A DNA stretch of 64,000 nucleotides from 3-1-20CM-4-69-9 sp035623685 (GCA_035623685.1 DASPSY010000081.1:21562-85561); one strand, 5' to 3'; shown: positions 48,801 to 56,397, counted from the stretch's first letter. The notes: generated by a model not told the origin, from the letters alone. Translations and numbers: made by a program.

Positions 48801-49283
48801 GTGATCGTCGGCGCCGCCGCGTACGACCCGGTCACCGGGCTCGCGGTCTTCCCGCTCCCTGCGGACGCAGCGCGCATCCCCGTAGGCAAGACCAAGGCGT
48901 TCTTCGAGGTGTCGGACTTCCAAGAGTCGAAGAACCTCAACACCATCGGCAACAACCCCATGCCGAACACGCGGGTCGAGTCGGTCACCTTCCGCGCGGT
49001 CGCAGGTCCGGTGGTGACGTGGCTCGAGCCCGTGAGCGGCCGCTGCGTCGCGACGACGGCGAGCCTTGCGGTCGGCGCGAGCTCCACCTCGGCGGTCAGG
49101 TCGGTGCGGTTCTCGGTCGACGGGCGTCCCGTGGCGGTCGACCGTAAGGGAGTCGTCGGGCTGTTCACGACCACCTGGCACGTGGGCTCGACCTCGCACG
49201 GTCGTCACGTCCTGAAGGCGCTTGCGACGGACGCACGCGGCAGGCACGTGTCCGCCACGCGCTCGATTCGGGTCTGCTCGTAG
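45879..49283 (+). CDS. Large secreted subtilisin-like serine peptidase (S8) with PA insert
   Basis: An 1134-residue exported protease from a TTG start. A signal peptide (RRSFLLLAVVTALASALPAAG) is followed by an I9-like propeptide to about residue 160. The catalytic Asp lies in IGIVDEGVD (about 186), His in DHGTHVAGI (about 246) and Ser in FSGTSMATP (about 604). A protease-associated insert lies between about 400 and 560. Two cysteines there (RRLCGPD, GHCSFD) may form a disulfide. After the catalytic domain comes about 500 residues of beta-rich C-terminal domains ending in VRFSVDGRPV and a final Cys-Ser. The substrate is unknown and likely extracellular protein. Confidence 0.9.
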   Translation: MRRSFLLLAVVTALASALPAAGALMPIRRTFGDVTVPRVHAGRIHVAVTRGPDRIRVIVGLKLPPLAAAFGRSLAGEVATRRLDVHSVASREYVARVDAVQRRAVVELRRAIPQAQVQERFQVVLDGITVELPASKLATLTSLGFVDKIYPSVRYTVDTNRSPSVIAADALQAATGAKGDGMKIGIVDEGVDYRNPFFDPSSFSYPSGFPKGSTKYTTPKIIVARVFPGPTSTAAERVPFDPAADHGTHVAGIAAGDSGTCAPADPNHPAVCGLSGIAPRAQIGSYRVFTTPISTPFGIELVADTPETIAGFEAAVDDGMNVINFSAGAPETEPANDALVDAVENIAAAGVVPVIAAGNDREMFGLGTVGSPGTAPDAITVAATSNLHVFSPTMAVQAQDAPDSVTGIPVAEDTLAAFFPSEFGLVAHELVDIGTLTATGGGAVDRRLCGPDNDPNNAAKTPLAAGSLRGVIALVSRGHCSFDSKAQRAKAAGAIGILVVDNRSGEADPIPEALPIPGAMIADLDGANLRTYLDAHNGMAPVVIGSAIQEVETGRSGIITDFSSAGLTDFQDILKPDISAVGAQVLSSVPPESNDGSPFAVFSGTSMATPAVAGSAALLLELHPSWTPQEVKSALMSTAGPAWADTPRTVEAPVTLEGGGLVNLVRAASPLVLTDPASLSFRDLDVTHGAQTKGMLVRVTDAGNGAGTWTITLDPQSATAGASLDLPGQVDIPPGGEGDFAAVAAASAGATQGEDYGFIVLHKGSDTRRIPYAFVVAKPVLATMDATQIKPRETGSTAGQSRVSVYCCPSEPFGPPPDYVGPPMDESGSEHLYSWLVKRPLVNIGVSVMEESAGALVDPWFLGSKDENDVQGYAGTPVNQNELMFDYLADIGAAGSSFPRQQQFYVAVDSGSDPFTHQGFPGSYVLRFWQNDLKPPSARVLTKRVAAGRPTIVARALDTQSGVDPLSLSIGYRGVIVGAAAYDPVTGLAVFPLPADAARIPVGKTKAFFEVSDFQESKNLNTIGNNPMPNTRVESVTFRAVAGPVVTWLEPVSGRCVATTASLAVGASSTSAVRSVRFSVDGRPVAVDRKGVVGLFTTTWHVGSTSHGRHVLKALATDARGRHVSATRSIRVCS

Positions 49284-50047
49284 CCGACGCCCGCCGCACC
49301 GCAGTCGTCACCGGCGCGTCGAGCGGCATCGGCGAGGCGATCGCGCGGGCTCTTTCCACGCACGGCTGGGACTGCGTCTTGCTCGCGCGACGGGAGGATC
49401 GCCTGCGCAGGCTCGCCGACGAGCTCGACGCTTCCTACGAGGTGTGCGACGTCGGCGACCGCGCGGACGTCGAGCGTGCCGCGGCCCATGTCCGGGCACG
49501 GCACGCCGAGCTCAACCTGCTCGTGAACAACGCCGGCATGTCGGCACGAGCACGGTTCACGAACATCGACCCGGACCGGCTCGAGGAGGTCACTCGCGTC
49601 AACTACCTCGGCAGCGTCTGGTGTCTCCGCGCGTTCCTGCCGGCGCTCGAGGCGGCGCGCGGCCGCGCCGACGTCGTGAACGTCGTCTCCGTGGCAGGAA
49701 CCGTCGCGCTCGCGCGCAGCGGCCCCTACAACGCCTCGAAGCACGCGCAGCTCGCCTTTTCCCGTTCGGCGGCCGCCGAGCTCCGCCCGCGTGGCATCCG
49801 TGTCCACACGATCAACCCGGGCTTCGTCGAGACCGAGGGATTCCCGCAGCGCACCGTCCTGCGGCCTGCGTGGCTCCGACGCACCGTGATCGAGCCCGAG
49901 GACGTCGCGCGGCGCGTGCTGCGCGCCGTCGATCGGGACGAGCGAGAGGTGTTCGTGCCCGCGTGGTACCGCATCGCCGCCATCGCACAGGCCGTTGCTC
50001 CCGGGCTCCTTGCCCGCGTCGCGGGAGGTCGCCGCGGCTCCACCTAG
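49274..50047 (+). CDS. Short-chain dehydrogenase with no canonical start codon
   Basis: The reading frame carries a complete SDR: TGASSGIG, LLVNNAGMSARARF, NVVSVAGTVA, PYNASKHAQLAFS and NPGFVETEG. Yet no ATG, GTG or TTG precedes the TGASSGIG motif back to an in-frame TAA at 49145. The first canonical start, TTG 49379, would delete the cofactor-binding loop. A CTG at 49274, overlapping the subtilase stop by 10 nt, is the best candidate start, with coupling to the upstream gene. The 257-residue size then fits classical SDRs. The substrate is unknown. An unrecognised frameshift in the upstream sequence is the alternative. Confidence 0.72.
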   Translation: MLVADARRTAVVTGASSGIGEAIARALSTHGWDCVLLARREDRLRRLADELDASYEVCDVGDRADVERAAAHVRARHAELNLLVNNAGMSARARFTNIDPDRLEEVTRVNYLGSVWCLRAFLPALEAARGRADVVNVVSVAGTVALARSGPYNASKHAQLAFSRSAAAELRPRGIRVHTINPGFVETEGFPQRTVLRPAWLRRTVIEPEDVARRVLRAVDRDEREVFVPAWYRIAAIAQAVAPGLLARVAGGRRGST

Positions 50048-50050
50048 AAT
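50045..50050 (+). promoter_or_regulatory. -10-like TAGAAT before the MarR gene
   Basis: TAGAAT begins with the SDR stop codon and ends 9 nt before the GTG at 50060. Confidence 0.4.
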
Positions 50051-50059
50051 CGTGGCCGC

Positions 50060-50467
50060 GTGGCCGCCCAGCTTCCCCTCGAGGAGGTCATCCATGTCGC
50101 CGAGTTCCGCGCGGCGCTGCGCCGCTTCATGCGCCGCACCGAGCGCATCGCGCAGTCGTCGGGCCTCACGCCCCAGCGCTACCTCCTGCTGCTGATGATC
50201 AAAGGGGCACCCGACGGCACGGGACGCTCGACGGTGACGGAGCTGTCCGAGCGGCTCCAGCTCGCGCAGTCGACCGTGACCGAGCTCGTCCGTCGCGCCG
50301 AGCAGGCACGCCTCGTCGAGCGCGAGCAGTCGTCGACCGACGCACGGGTCGCGTACCTGCGGCTGACCGAGGAAGGCGAGCGTCGGCTCGCGCGGGCGTT
50401 CACTGATCTCGGCTCGGAGCGTGCGGCGCTGCGAGCGGCGATCGTGCAGTTCGCGGGCGAGCGTTAG
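50060..50467 (+). CDS. MarR-family transcriptional regulator
   Basis: A 135-residue winged-helix repressor. FMRRTERIAQSSGLTPQRYLLLLMI forms the dimer helix and start of the DNA-binding domain. The recognition helix is in SERLQLAQSTVTELVRRAEQARLVER, and the wing is DARVAYLRLTEEGERRL. MarR proteins typically bind phenolic or other ligands and repress neighbours. The nearest target candidates are the convergent methyltransferase gene and its own gene. It overlaps the methyltransferase end by 4 nt. Confidence 0.9.
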   Translation: MAAQLPLEEVIHVAEFRAALRRFMRRTERIAQSSGLTPQRYLLLLMIKGAPDGTGRSTVTELSERLQLAQSTVTELVRRAEQARLVEREQSSTDARVAYLRLTEEGERRLARAFTDLGSERAALRAAIVQFAGER

Positions 50468-51177
50468 TAGAGCTTGCGCAGGACGTAGAACGCGGCGTCG
50501 ACCGTGTACTCCTCGCTGCCCTGCGGCGACAGGCCCTTGGCGACCTCGCGCGACGGTCCTTCGCACCCGGCGAGATCCAAGTACGGCTCGAGCGGCCGGA
50601 CCTCGCGCTCGACGTGCGTCTGCTCGAGCGAGAGACCGTTCACCTCGAACAGCTGGCGCAGGTCCACGTCGGGCAGCGTGCGGACGTGCGACGGATCGCG
50701 GGCGCTCTCGAACCGGTCGAGCGCGAGCGCGGCGAGCGGGTCGATCGGAGCGACCTGGTCCTCGACGACGACGACGGCGCCAAGCTTCGCGACGCGGGAG
50801 ATCTCCGCCATCACGAGCTCCGGCCGGGCCACGTGGTGCAGCGTCCGTCGAGTCCCGACCACGTCGAACCAGTACGCCTCGAACGGCAGCGACGTCGCGT
50901 CCGCCTCCTGGAAGGTCACGTTCTCGGGAGCGAGCCCGCGCGCAGCTTCCAACAGCTCCGGCACGACGTCGACTCCGATCACTTCGCGAACGAGCGGCGC
51001 GAGCGCGATGGCGAGCGTCCCGGCACCTGTGCCCACGTCGAGCGCGCGCTCGTCGCCGCGCAGGTTGAGGTAGCGCTCGAGCCTCTCGCTGACCTCCCCG
51101 ACGTGCTCCGCGGTGTGCTCCGCGTACCGTGCCGCGGTCTCGCCGAAGCGGCGGCGGACGTCGTCGATGTTCGTCAC
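50464..51177 (-). CDS. Class I SAM-dependent methyltransferase
   Basis: A 237-residue methyltransferase. Motif I is ALDVGTGAGTLA at about residue 43-54, followed by VIGVDVVPELLEAAR, DATSLPFE and TLHHVARPELVMAEISRV. The overall pattern resembles UbiE/COQ5-like and other small-molecule methyltransferases. The GTG start overlaps the nucleotidyltransferase stop as GTGA. The substrate cannot be inferred. Confidence 0.85.
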   Translation of the reverse strand: MTNIDDVRRRFGETAARYAEHTAEHVGEVSERLERYLNLRGDERALDVGTGAGTLAIALAPLVREVIGVDVVPELLEAARGLAPENVTFQEADATSLPFEAYWFDVVGTRRTLHHVARPELVMAEISRVAKLGAVVVVEDQVAPIDPLAALALDRFESARDPSHVRTLPDVDLRQLFEVNGLSLEQTHVEREVRPLEPYLDLAGCEGPSREVAKGLSPQGSEEYTVDAAFYVLRKLY

Positions 51178-52193
51178 GTGGTCCTCGTCTCCCGTCTCAC
51201 CAGCTCGAGCGCCTCCTCTCTGGTCGAGATCGTGCCAGCAGCGCGCTCCTCCGCGACGAGGTGGAGCAGCCTGCCGATCTCGGGGCCGGGTGGTAGGCCG
51301 AGCTCGTCTCCACGGACGAGCACGTCGTCGAAGTCTTCGGCCCGAGCCTCCTCGACCGCAGCAACCAGCTCCTCCGCGCCGACCCATGCGAGCGCGTCGA
51401 GCGCCCACGGCTCCGTCGCGCGCCGGAAACGGTGGATCGCGCGCCGAGCCCCGTTCTGCGGCCGTTCGGCCCTGAGGAGCGCGCGCGCATAGCGGCGCGT
51501 CTCGACGGAGACGGGCAGTCGTCGGATGCCGTCTCCGAACGCGGCGACGAGCCGGTACCGCGGCGAGTCGAACCGCTCGAGCCGCTCGTCGAGGCTGCCG
51601 CCGAGCTCCGCGAGCAGCCCGAGCTCGTCGAGGCGACGGTAGCCGCCCAGGCTCATCCGCTCGAGCTCGGCAAGCACGCGCTCGCCCGCCGCCTGGGAGA
51701 CGAGGCGCACGTGCATGCGGACGAGCTCCTCCGTCAGCGGCGCCAGCCGAAAGCCGAGCTCGTCCTCCAGCCGCACGGCGCGGAGAAGACGCAGCGGATC
51801 GTCCTCGAAGATCGTCTCCGACACGGCGCGCACGAGTCGCAGCTGGAGGTCCTCACGTCCGCCGCTCGGATCGAGGGTCTCGCCGCCCCCGACCGGAACC
51901 GCGATCGCGTTGATCGTGAAGTCGCGGCGCGCGAGGTCGGACTGGATCGAACCGTGCACCGGCGTGAAGTCGACCGTCCGGCCGCCGAGGACGACGCGCC
52001 ACGAAGCGTGTCTCTCCGAGAGCGCGAATGGCGCTCCACCCGAGCTGCCCGCGTATCGGCGCGCGGCGTCCTCCGGCCTGGCGCAGACGACGTCGACGTC
52101 CACGATCGGACGGCCGAGCAGCTCGTCGCGAACGGCCCCGCCGACGAACCACGCCTCCTCGTCCGCCAGCACACTGCGCACGAGCTCATCCAT
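51174..52193 (-). CDS. CCA-adding/poly(A) polymerase-type tRNA nucleotidyltransferase
   Basis: A 339-residue class II nucleotidyltransferase. The catalytic head has GGAVRDELLG (18-27), the carboxylates D32 and D34 in DVDVV with D75 in TVDFTP, and RRDFTINAI (89-97), the CCA/PAP signature. DDPLRLLRAVR lies near 147, and the C-terminal helical body is short and lacks a clear HD domain. All six tRNA genes in the window lack encoded CCA, so CCA addition is required in this cell and this is a fitting enzyme. A poly(A) role cannot be excluded. It overlaps alr by 8 nt. Confidence 0.85.
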   Translation of the reverse strand: MDELVRSVLADEEAWFVGGAVRDELLGRPIVDVDVVCARPEDAARRYAGSSGGAPFALSERHASWRVVLGGRTVDFTPVHGSIQSDLARRDFTINAIAVPVGGGETLDPSGGREDLQLRLVRAVSETIFEDDPLRLLRAVRLEDELGFRLAPLTEELVRMHVRLVSQAAGERVLAELERMSLGGYRRLDELGLLAELGGSLDERLERFDSPRYRLVAAFGDGIRRLPVSVETRRYARALLRAERPQNGARRAIHRFRRATEPWALDALAWVGAEELVAAVEEARAEDFDDVLVRGDELGLPPGPEIGRLLHLVAEERAAGTISTREEALELVRRETRTT

Positions 52194-53208
52194 CGACAAC
52201 GCTCCGTCTGGCGCGACGCGGATCCGAGGTGATGCCGCACACGATCTCGTAGTTGATCGTGTCGCCGACGCGAGCGTGCGCCTCGGCGAGCACGCCGTGC
52301 CCCAGGAGCACGACCGGCGTTCCCACCGGCAGCTCGCGGTCGAGCTCGACGGCGAAGGAGTCCATCGAGATCGTGCCGACGACGCGCCGGGGCTCGCCGG
52401 CGACTCGGACCTCGGTCCCGGTGAGGTCGCGCCGGAAGCCGTCTCCGTAGCCGACCGGGACGAGGCCGATCCACGTCGGGCGCTCGGCGACGAATCGGCG
52501 CCCGTAGCCCGTGCTCTCGCCGGCCTGCAGGCGCTTGACCTGCGCGAGCATGCTCTGCCACGAGAGCACTGGCTCGAGCCCGTGGTCTGCCGGGTCCGCG
52601 CCGAAGGGGGACAGGCCGTAGATCGCGATGCCGCAGCGCGCTGCATCGAGACGCGCCTCCGGAATGCCGAGCGCCGCGGCGCTGTTCGCCGCGTGCCGTG
52701 TGAGCTGCGAGTGCTCGGCCGTTGCGCCGAGGAAGCGATCGAGCTGCTCGCGCGCGAACGCCTCGTCGCTGTCGGCCGTGGCCAGGTGAGTCATCAGCCC
52801 GACGACGCCGTCACCGAGCGTCGGCAGCTCCGAGAGGCCGTAGCGGTGCATTCCGGTCTCGAGCTTCACGTGCACGCGAACGCCCTCCGGGATCTCGCCG
52901 GAACCGATCGCGAGCTCGAGCTCCGCCTCGCGCGCCTGTGCGATCTCGCGCGAGGTCGCCGCGGGGCCGAGCACGAGGATTCGGACACCTCCGAGCTCCT
53001 GCCTCAGCGCGAGACCCTCGGGCACCGTCGCGACGCAGACGGCGGTCGCCCCCGCGCCGAGCGCGGCCGCGGCGACGTCGACCGCGCCGTGCCCGTAGCC
53101 GTCCGCTTTCACGACCGCCCAGAGCTCCGCTCCGTCGAGCGTCCGGACGAGTGTCCTCACGTTTCGGCGCAGGGCGCCGAGATCGATCGTGAGCTCCGAG
53201 CGGTGCAC
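52186..53208 (-). CDS. alr: Alanine racemase
   Basis: A 340-residue PLP enzyme that makes D-alanine for peptidoglycan. The PLP lysine K34 sits in VVKADGYGHG. The catalytic tyrosine region is ESTGYGRRF, and GISMDS-type and PVGYGDGF motifs are present (TISMDSFAV). The GTG start at 53208 gives the normal N-terminus MHRSELTIDL. It is separated from nnr by 16 nt and overlaps the nucleotidyltransferase by 8 nt, so it belongs to the acpS-nnr-alr operon. Confidence 0.95.
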   Translation of the reverse strand: MHRSELTIDLGALRRNVRTLVRTLDGAELWAVVKADGYGHGAVDVAAAALGAGATAVCVATVPEGLALRQELGGVRILVLGPAATSREIAQAREAELELAIGSGEIPEGVRVHVKLETGMHRYGLSELPTLGDGVVGLMTHLATADSDEAFAREQLDRFLGATAEHSQLTRHAANSAAALGIPEARLDAARCGIAIYGLSPFGADPADHGLEPVLSWQSMLAQVKRLQAGESTGYGRRFVAERPTWIGLVPVGYGDGFRRDLTGTEVRVAGEPRRVVGTISMDSFAVELDRELPVGTPVVLLGHGVLAEAHARVGDTINYEIVCGITSDPRRARRSVVDG

Positions 53209-53224
53209 GCAGCGAGCCTCGCCG

Positions 53225-54568
53225 CTAGGCGGCGAGCACGTACGGAAGCATCTCGACCACGTCCGACGCGACGAGCCCTGCCTCCTGCGGCGCCTCCGCC
53301 GCCGCCTCCGCATGCGCGACCGCCGCGGCGGCGGCCGCGAGCCGCGCGTCCATTCCCTTTGCGAGGAAGGAGCCAACGATGCCCGTGAGCACGTCGCCCG
53401 TCCCCGCCGTGGCCAGCGACGGGAAGCCCTCGCAGACGAGCACCTGCTCGCCGGGCGCGGCGACGATCGTCCCCTCCCCCTTCAACAGGACGACGCAGCC
53501 GAACCGCTCGACCGCACGATGCGCCGCCTCAAGCCGGTGAGCGTCGATCCATGCCGCGTCGACGTCGAGCAGGCGGCCGAGCTCCCCGGAATGCGGGGTC
53601 AGCACCGTCGGCGCGTCTCGCGTAAACGGCTCGAGCTCCCACAGCGCGTCTGCATCCACGACCGCAGGGCGGTCGGTCTCCTCGAGGAGCCGGTGCACCA
53701 GCGTCTTCGTCTCCTCGGAGCGACCGAGCCCAGGGCCGAGCGCGAGGGCACGCGCCCGCTCCACTGCTCCCCAGACGTCGTCCAGCGGACGTTTCACGGC
53801 TTCAAGCAACTGCGTCTCGAGCACCGGCAGAGATTCGCGCGGCGCGGCCACGGCCACGTAGCCGGCGTCTGCGCGGAAGGCCGCGCGCGCCGACAGGCAG
53901 GCCGCGCCTGTGTAGCCGGGTGCGCCGCCGACCACGAGCACCGAGCCGGCCGTGTACTTCGTGTCGCGGTGCGACCGGTGCGGCACGAGCTCCAGCAGCT
54001 CCCGCGTCGGCCGGGCGTGCTCGGTCTCCTGCTCCTCGAGGCCGATGTCGACGATCTCGACCTCGCCGGCGTGGAACGCGCCGGGCGTGACCACGAGCCC
54101 GACCTTGTCGCCGTGGAACGCGATCGTCGCCACTGCCTCGACCGCCACGCCCGCGACCTCGCCCGTCGATGCGTCGACACCGGACGGAACGTCCACCGAG
54201 ACGACATCCACGTCGGCTACGTTGATCTGCTCGATCAGACGGGCGGCGTCCGGCCTGGGCTCGCCCGTGAACCCGGTGCCGAACAGCGCGTCGACGATCA
54301 CGCCGGGCGAGCCGAGGTTCTTGTCCTCGCCTTCTGGCTTCGACTCGACGACGCGCACGTCGAGGTCGGCCTCGCGCAGCACCCGTGCCGCGACGCGGCC
54401 GTCGCCGCCGTTGTTCCCGGGGCCGCAGACGATCGTGACGGACTCGTCGCCGTACTCCTCGAGCACGTACTCGGCCACCTCGCGCCCGGCGCGCTCCATC
54501 AGCTCCGCGACGTCGTGACCTGCCTCTGCGGCGCGCATCTCATCGGCGGTGTAGAGCGGCTCGAACAT
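53225..54568 (-). CDS. nnr: Bifunctional NAD(P)H-hydrate epimerase/dehydratase
   Basis: A 447-residue repair enzyme. The N-terminal YjeF_N epimerase domain has VCGPGNNGGDGRVAAR (about 47-62) and SVDVPSGVD. The C-terminal ribokinase-fold dehydratase has GSVLVVGGAPGYTGA, LGPGLGRS, VLTPHSGELGRL and SLATAGTGDVLTGI. Together they restore damaged NADH/NADPH hydrates. The ATG shares one base with the acpS stop (TGATG). The epimerase dehydratase fusion is the usual bacterial form. Confidence 0.95.
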   Translation of the reverse strand: MFEPLYTADEMRAAEAGHDVAELMERAGREVAEYVLEEYGDESVTIVCGPGNNGGDGRVAARVLREADLDVRVVESKPEGEDKNLGSPGVIVDALFGTGFTGEPRPDAARLIEQINVADVDVVSVDVPSGVDASTGEVAGVAVEAVATIAFHGDKVGLVVTPGAFHAGEVEIVDIGLEEQETEHARPTRELLELVPHRSHRDTKYTAGSVLVVGGAPGYTGAACLSARAAFRADAGYVAVAAPRESLPVLETQLLEAVKRPLDDVWGAVERARALALGPGLGRSEETKTLVHRLLEETDRPAVVDADALWELEPFTRDAPTVLTPHSGELGRLLDVDAAWIDAHRLEAAHRAVERFGCVVLLKGEGTIVAAPGEQVLVCEGFPSLATAGTGDVLTGIVGSFLAKGMDARLAAAAAAVAHAEAAAEAPQEAGLVASDVVEMLPYVLAA

Positions 54569-54936
54569 CAATCGACCTCGACCACTGCGACCGCGTTCGC
54601 CAGCTCCCGCGAGTGCGTCATCGAGAGATCGATGCGACCCGCTCCCGCGGCCTCGGCACGCGCGAGCACGCGTCCGGCCAGCACAACGGACGGCTTCGGC
54701 CGCCCGGCGATCTCGATCTCTTTCCACGCGAAGGCGCGGGCGACGCCGACGCCGAGCGCCTTGCCGACCGCCTCTTTCCCGGCGAAGCGTCCGGCGTACG
54801 ACTGGGCCGGGTTCGAGCGTGAGTCGCAGTATGCTCGCTCGGTCTCGGTGAAGCAGCGCTCGCGAAAGCGCGGATAGCGCTCGAGCGCACGGCGGATGCG
54901 TGCGATCTCGATCAGATCGACGCCGACACGCGTCAC
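54568..54936 (-). CDS. acpS: Holo-[acyl-carrier-protein] synthase
   Basis: A 122-residue phosphopantetheinyl transferase. It has the conserved GVDLIEIARI start with metal-binding D7, RFAGKEAVGKALG near 50-62 and the C-terminal SMTHSRELANA. It activates ACP for fatty-acid synthesis. The GTG start at 54936 overlaps the HAD phosphatase stop by 4 nt, and its stop overlaps the nnr start. Confidence 0.95.
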   Translation of the reverse strand: MTRVGVDLIEIARIRRALERYPRFRERCFTETERAYCDSRSNPAQSYAGRFAGKEAVGKALGVGVARAFAWKEIEIAGRPKPSVVLAGRVLARAEAAGAGRIDLSMTHSRELANAVAVVEVD

Positions 54937-55709
54937 GCGTTCGCCTCCAGCCAGTCGGGGAGCTGTGCGATCGAGGAGACGATCGCGTCGGGGCGGATCC
55001 GGCTACGCTCGACGTCGTCGGGCCGAAACATGCCGGTGCGCACGAGCACCGTCTTCATCCCATACGCCTGCGCGCCCGCGATGTCCGCCTCGAGGTCGTC
55101 CCCGACCATCCAGGTCATGCCTGCGTCCGCGTCGAGTGCCGCGAGAGCAGCGGCGAAGTACGCTGGCGACGGCTTGCCGAGGACGATCGCCTCCGTGTCC
55201 GCCGCGTACTCGAGCCCAGCGACGAACGCACCTGCGTCGAGCAGCGGCCCCTGTTTCGTCTGCCACCAGCGGTTCCGATGCAGGCAGTACAGCTCGGCGC
55301 CGGCCTGGAGCTCGTGGAACGCGCGCGCGAGATTCATGAACGAGAACACGAGATTCGTCTCAGGCGTCTCGTCCGCGCCGCCCATCAGGACGGCATCCGC
55401 GCCCTCGCCGACGAACTCGATGCCTTCCAGGTCCTGCACGATCGCGTGCATGGTCAGAGCGAGCACGCGCTTGCCCGCAAGCGCGTGCGCGGCCGCACGC
55501 GGCGTGGTCTGCAGCTCCTCGTCGTCGAGCGCGACGCCCATCCCTCGCAGCTCCCCGGCCAGCTGCGCGCGCGAGCGCGTCGTGTTGTTGGTGACGAACC
55601 GGAGCCGGTGGCCGTTCTCCCGCAGCCGGCGCACGGCCTCCGCCGCGCCGGCGATCGGATCGCCCGAGACGTGCAGGACGCCGTCGACGTCGAGGAGAAT
55701 CGCCGCCAT
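54933..55709 (-). CDS. HAD-superfamily class IIA phosphatase (NagD/PGP-like)
   Basis: A 258-residue hydrolase. Motif I DVDGVLHVSG is at 8-17, the class-IIA cap begins after FVTNNTTRS, and the C2B cap ends at LGKPSPAYF with motif IV MVGDDLEADIAGA near 195. It matches the LHPP/NagD/phosphoglycolate-phosphatase group, and the substrate is uncertain. The ATG at 55709 overlaps the ATG of the divergent release-factor-like gene within one CATG, so its promoter lies inside that neighbour. TAGAGT ends 8 nt before the ATG. Confidence 0.85.
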   Translation of the reverse strand: MAAILLDVDGVLHVSGDPIAGAAEAVRRLRENGHRLRFVTNNTTRSRAQLAGELRGMGVALDDEELQTTPRAAAHALAGKRVLALTMHAIVQDLEGIEFVGEGADAVLMGGADETPETNLVFSFMNLARAFHELQAGAELYCLHRNRWWQTKQGPLLDAGAFVAGLEYAADTEAIVLGKPSPAYFAAALAALDADAGMTWMVGDDLEADIAGAQAYGMKTVLVRTGMFRPDDVERSRIRPDAIVSSIAQLPDWLEANA

Positions 55710-56118
55710 GGACGGCGACTCTATCCGGGTCACGCGCTCGGTCGTCATCCCGCTCGGCGAGATCGAGCTGCGGTTCTCCCGGTCGAGCGGACCGGGCGGC
55801 CAGCACGCACAGAAGTCCGAGACGCGCGTCGAGGCGATCTTCGACGTCGAGGCCTCCGGGGCACTCACGGACCTGCAGAAGCGACGCGTGCTCGCGCGGA
55901 CGGGCCCACGGATCCGCGCCGTCGCGCAGGATGAGCGGAGCCAGTCGAGGAACCGCGAGCTCGCGGTGGAGCGCGTCGTCGAGCAGCTTCGAGCCGCCCT
56001 GCGTGTGGAGCGGCGTCGCGTCCCGACGACGCCGAGCGCCGCGTCGCGCGAGCGACGTCTGGAGCAGAAGCGGCGTCAGTCGCGGCTGAAGCGACTCCGT
56101 CGCCCGCCGGACGAGTGA
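55708..56118 (+). CDS. arfB: ArfB/ICT1-type peptidyl-tRNA hydrolase
   Basis: A 136-residue release-factor-like protein with the GGQ-type catalytic loop FSRSSGPGGQHAQK, followed by DVEASGALTDLQ and a basic C-terminal tail (RRQSRLKRLRRPP) that binds the ribosome. It rescues stalled ribosomes by hydrolysing peptidyl-tRNA. GAGGAG about 11 nt before the ATG fixes the start. The ATG is shared by the divergent HAD gene through CATG. The frame is open far upstream but that part is antisense. Confidence 0.9.
   Translation: MDGDSIRVTRSVVIPLGEIELRFSRSSGPGGQHAQKSETRVEAIFDVEASGALTDLQKRRVLARTGPRIRAVAQDERSQSRNRELAVERVVEQLRAALRVERRRVPTTPSAASRERRLEQKRRQSRLKRLRRPPDE
55718..55723 (-). promoter_or_regulatory. 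-10-like TAGAGT for the HAD gene, inside arfB
   Basis: On the reverse strand TAGAGT ends 8 nt before the HAD ATG at 55709 and lies in codons 4-6 of arfB. Confidence 0.4.
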
Positions 56119-56133
56119 GCGACGAGCCGCCCG

Positions 56134-56397
56134 CTAGCGGACCTTGGCGAAACGCTCGACGGCGCGCAGCAGCTCGTCCACGTCCGCCCGTCCGCTCTTG
56201 ACGCAGTGGCGCGCGTGGTCCTCGAGCAGCTTGAGACCGACCTGCTCCAACGCCGTCCGGGCCGCCGCGATCTGGTCGAGGATCTCGATGCAGTACCGCT
56301 CCTCCTCGACCATTCGCTCGATGCCCCGCACCTGGCCTTCGACGCGCCGCAGGCGCCGAAGCAGCGCGTCCTTGCTCTCGACGTATCCGACCTTCAT
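56134..56397 (-). CDS. CsoR-family metal-sensing transcriptional repressor
   Basis: An 87-residue all-helical repressor. VEGQVRGIERMV precedes the ligand set C36, H61 and C65, which is the same Cys-His-Cys pattern and numbering as the Cu(I) sensor CsoR, with a further His at 64. DNA-binding basic residues RRLRRVEGQ are present. It binds metal (Cu, or possibly Ni/Co) and releases DNA. It is translated after the permease-YHS gene through an ATGA overlap and probably represses that operon. Confidence 0.9.
   Translation of the reverse strand: MKVGYVESKDALLRRLRRVEGQVRGIERMVEEERYCIEILDQIAAARTALEQVGLKLLEDHARHCVKSGRADVDELLRAVERFAKVR

Noticed and set aside
54900..55934. A forward open frame of 344 codons across acpS and the HAD gene
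   Set aside because: It is antisense to two clear genes and has no motif. The real forward gene here is arfB, which starts at 55708 with a Shine-Dalgarno sequence.
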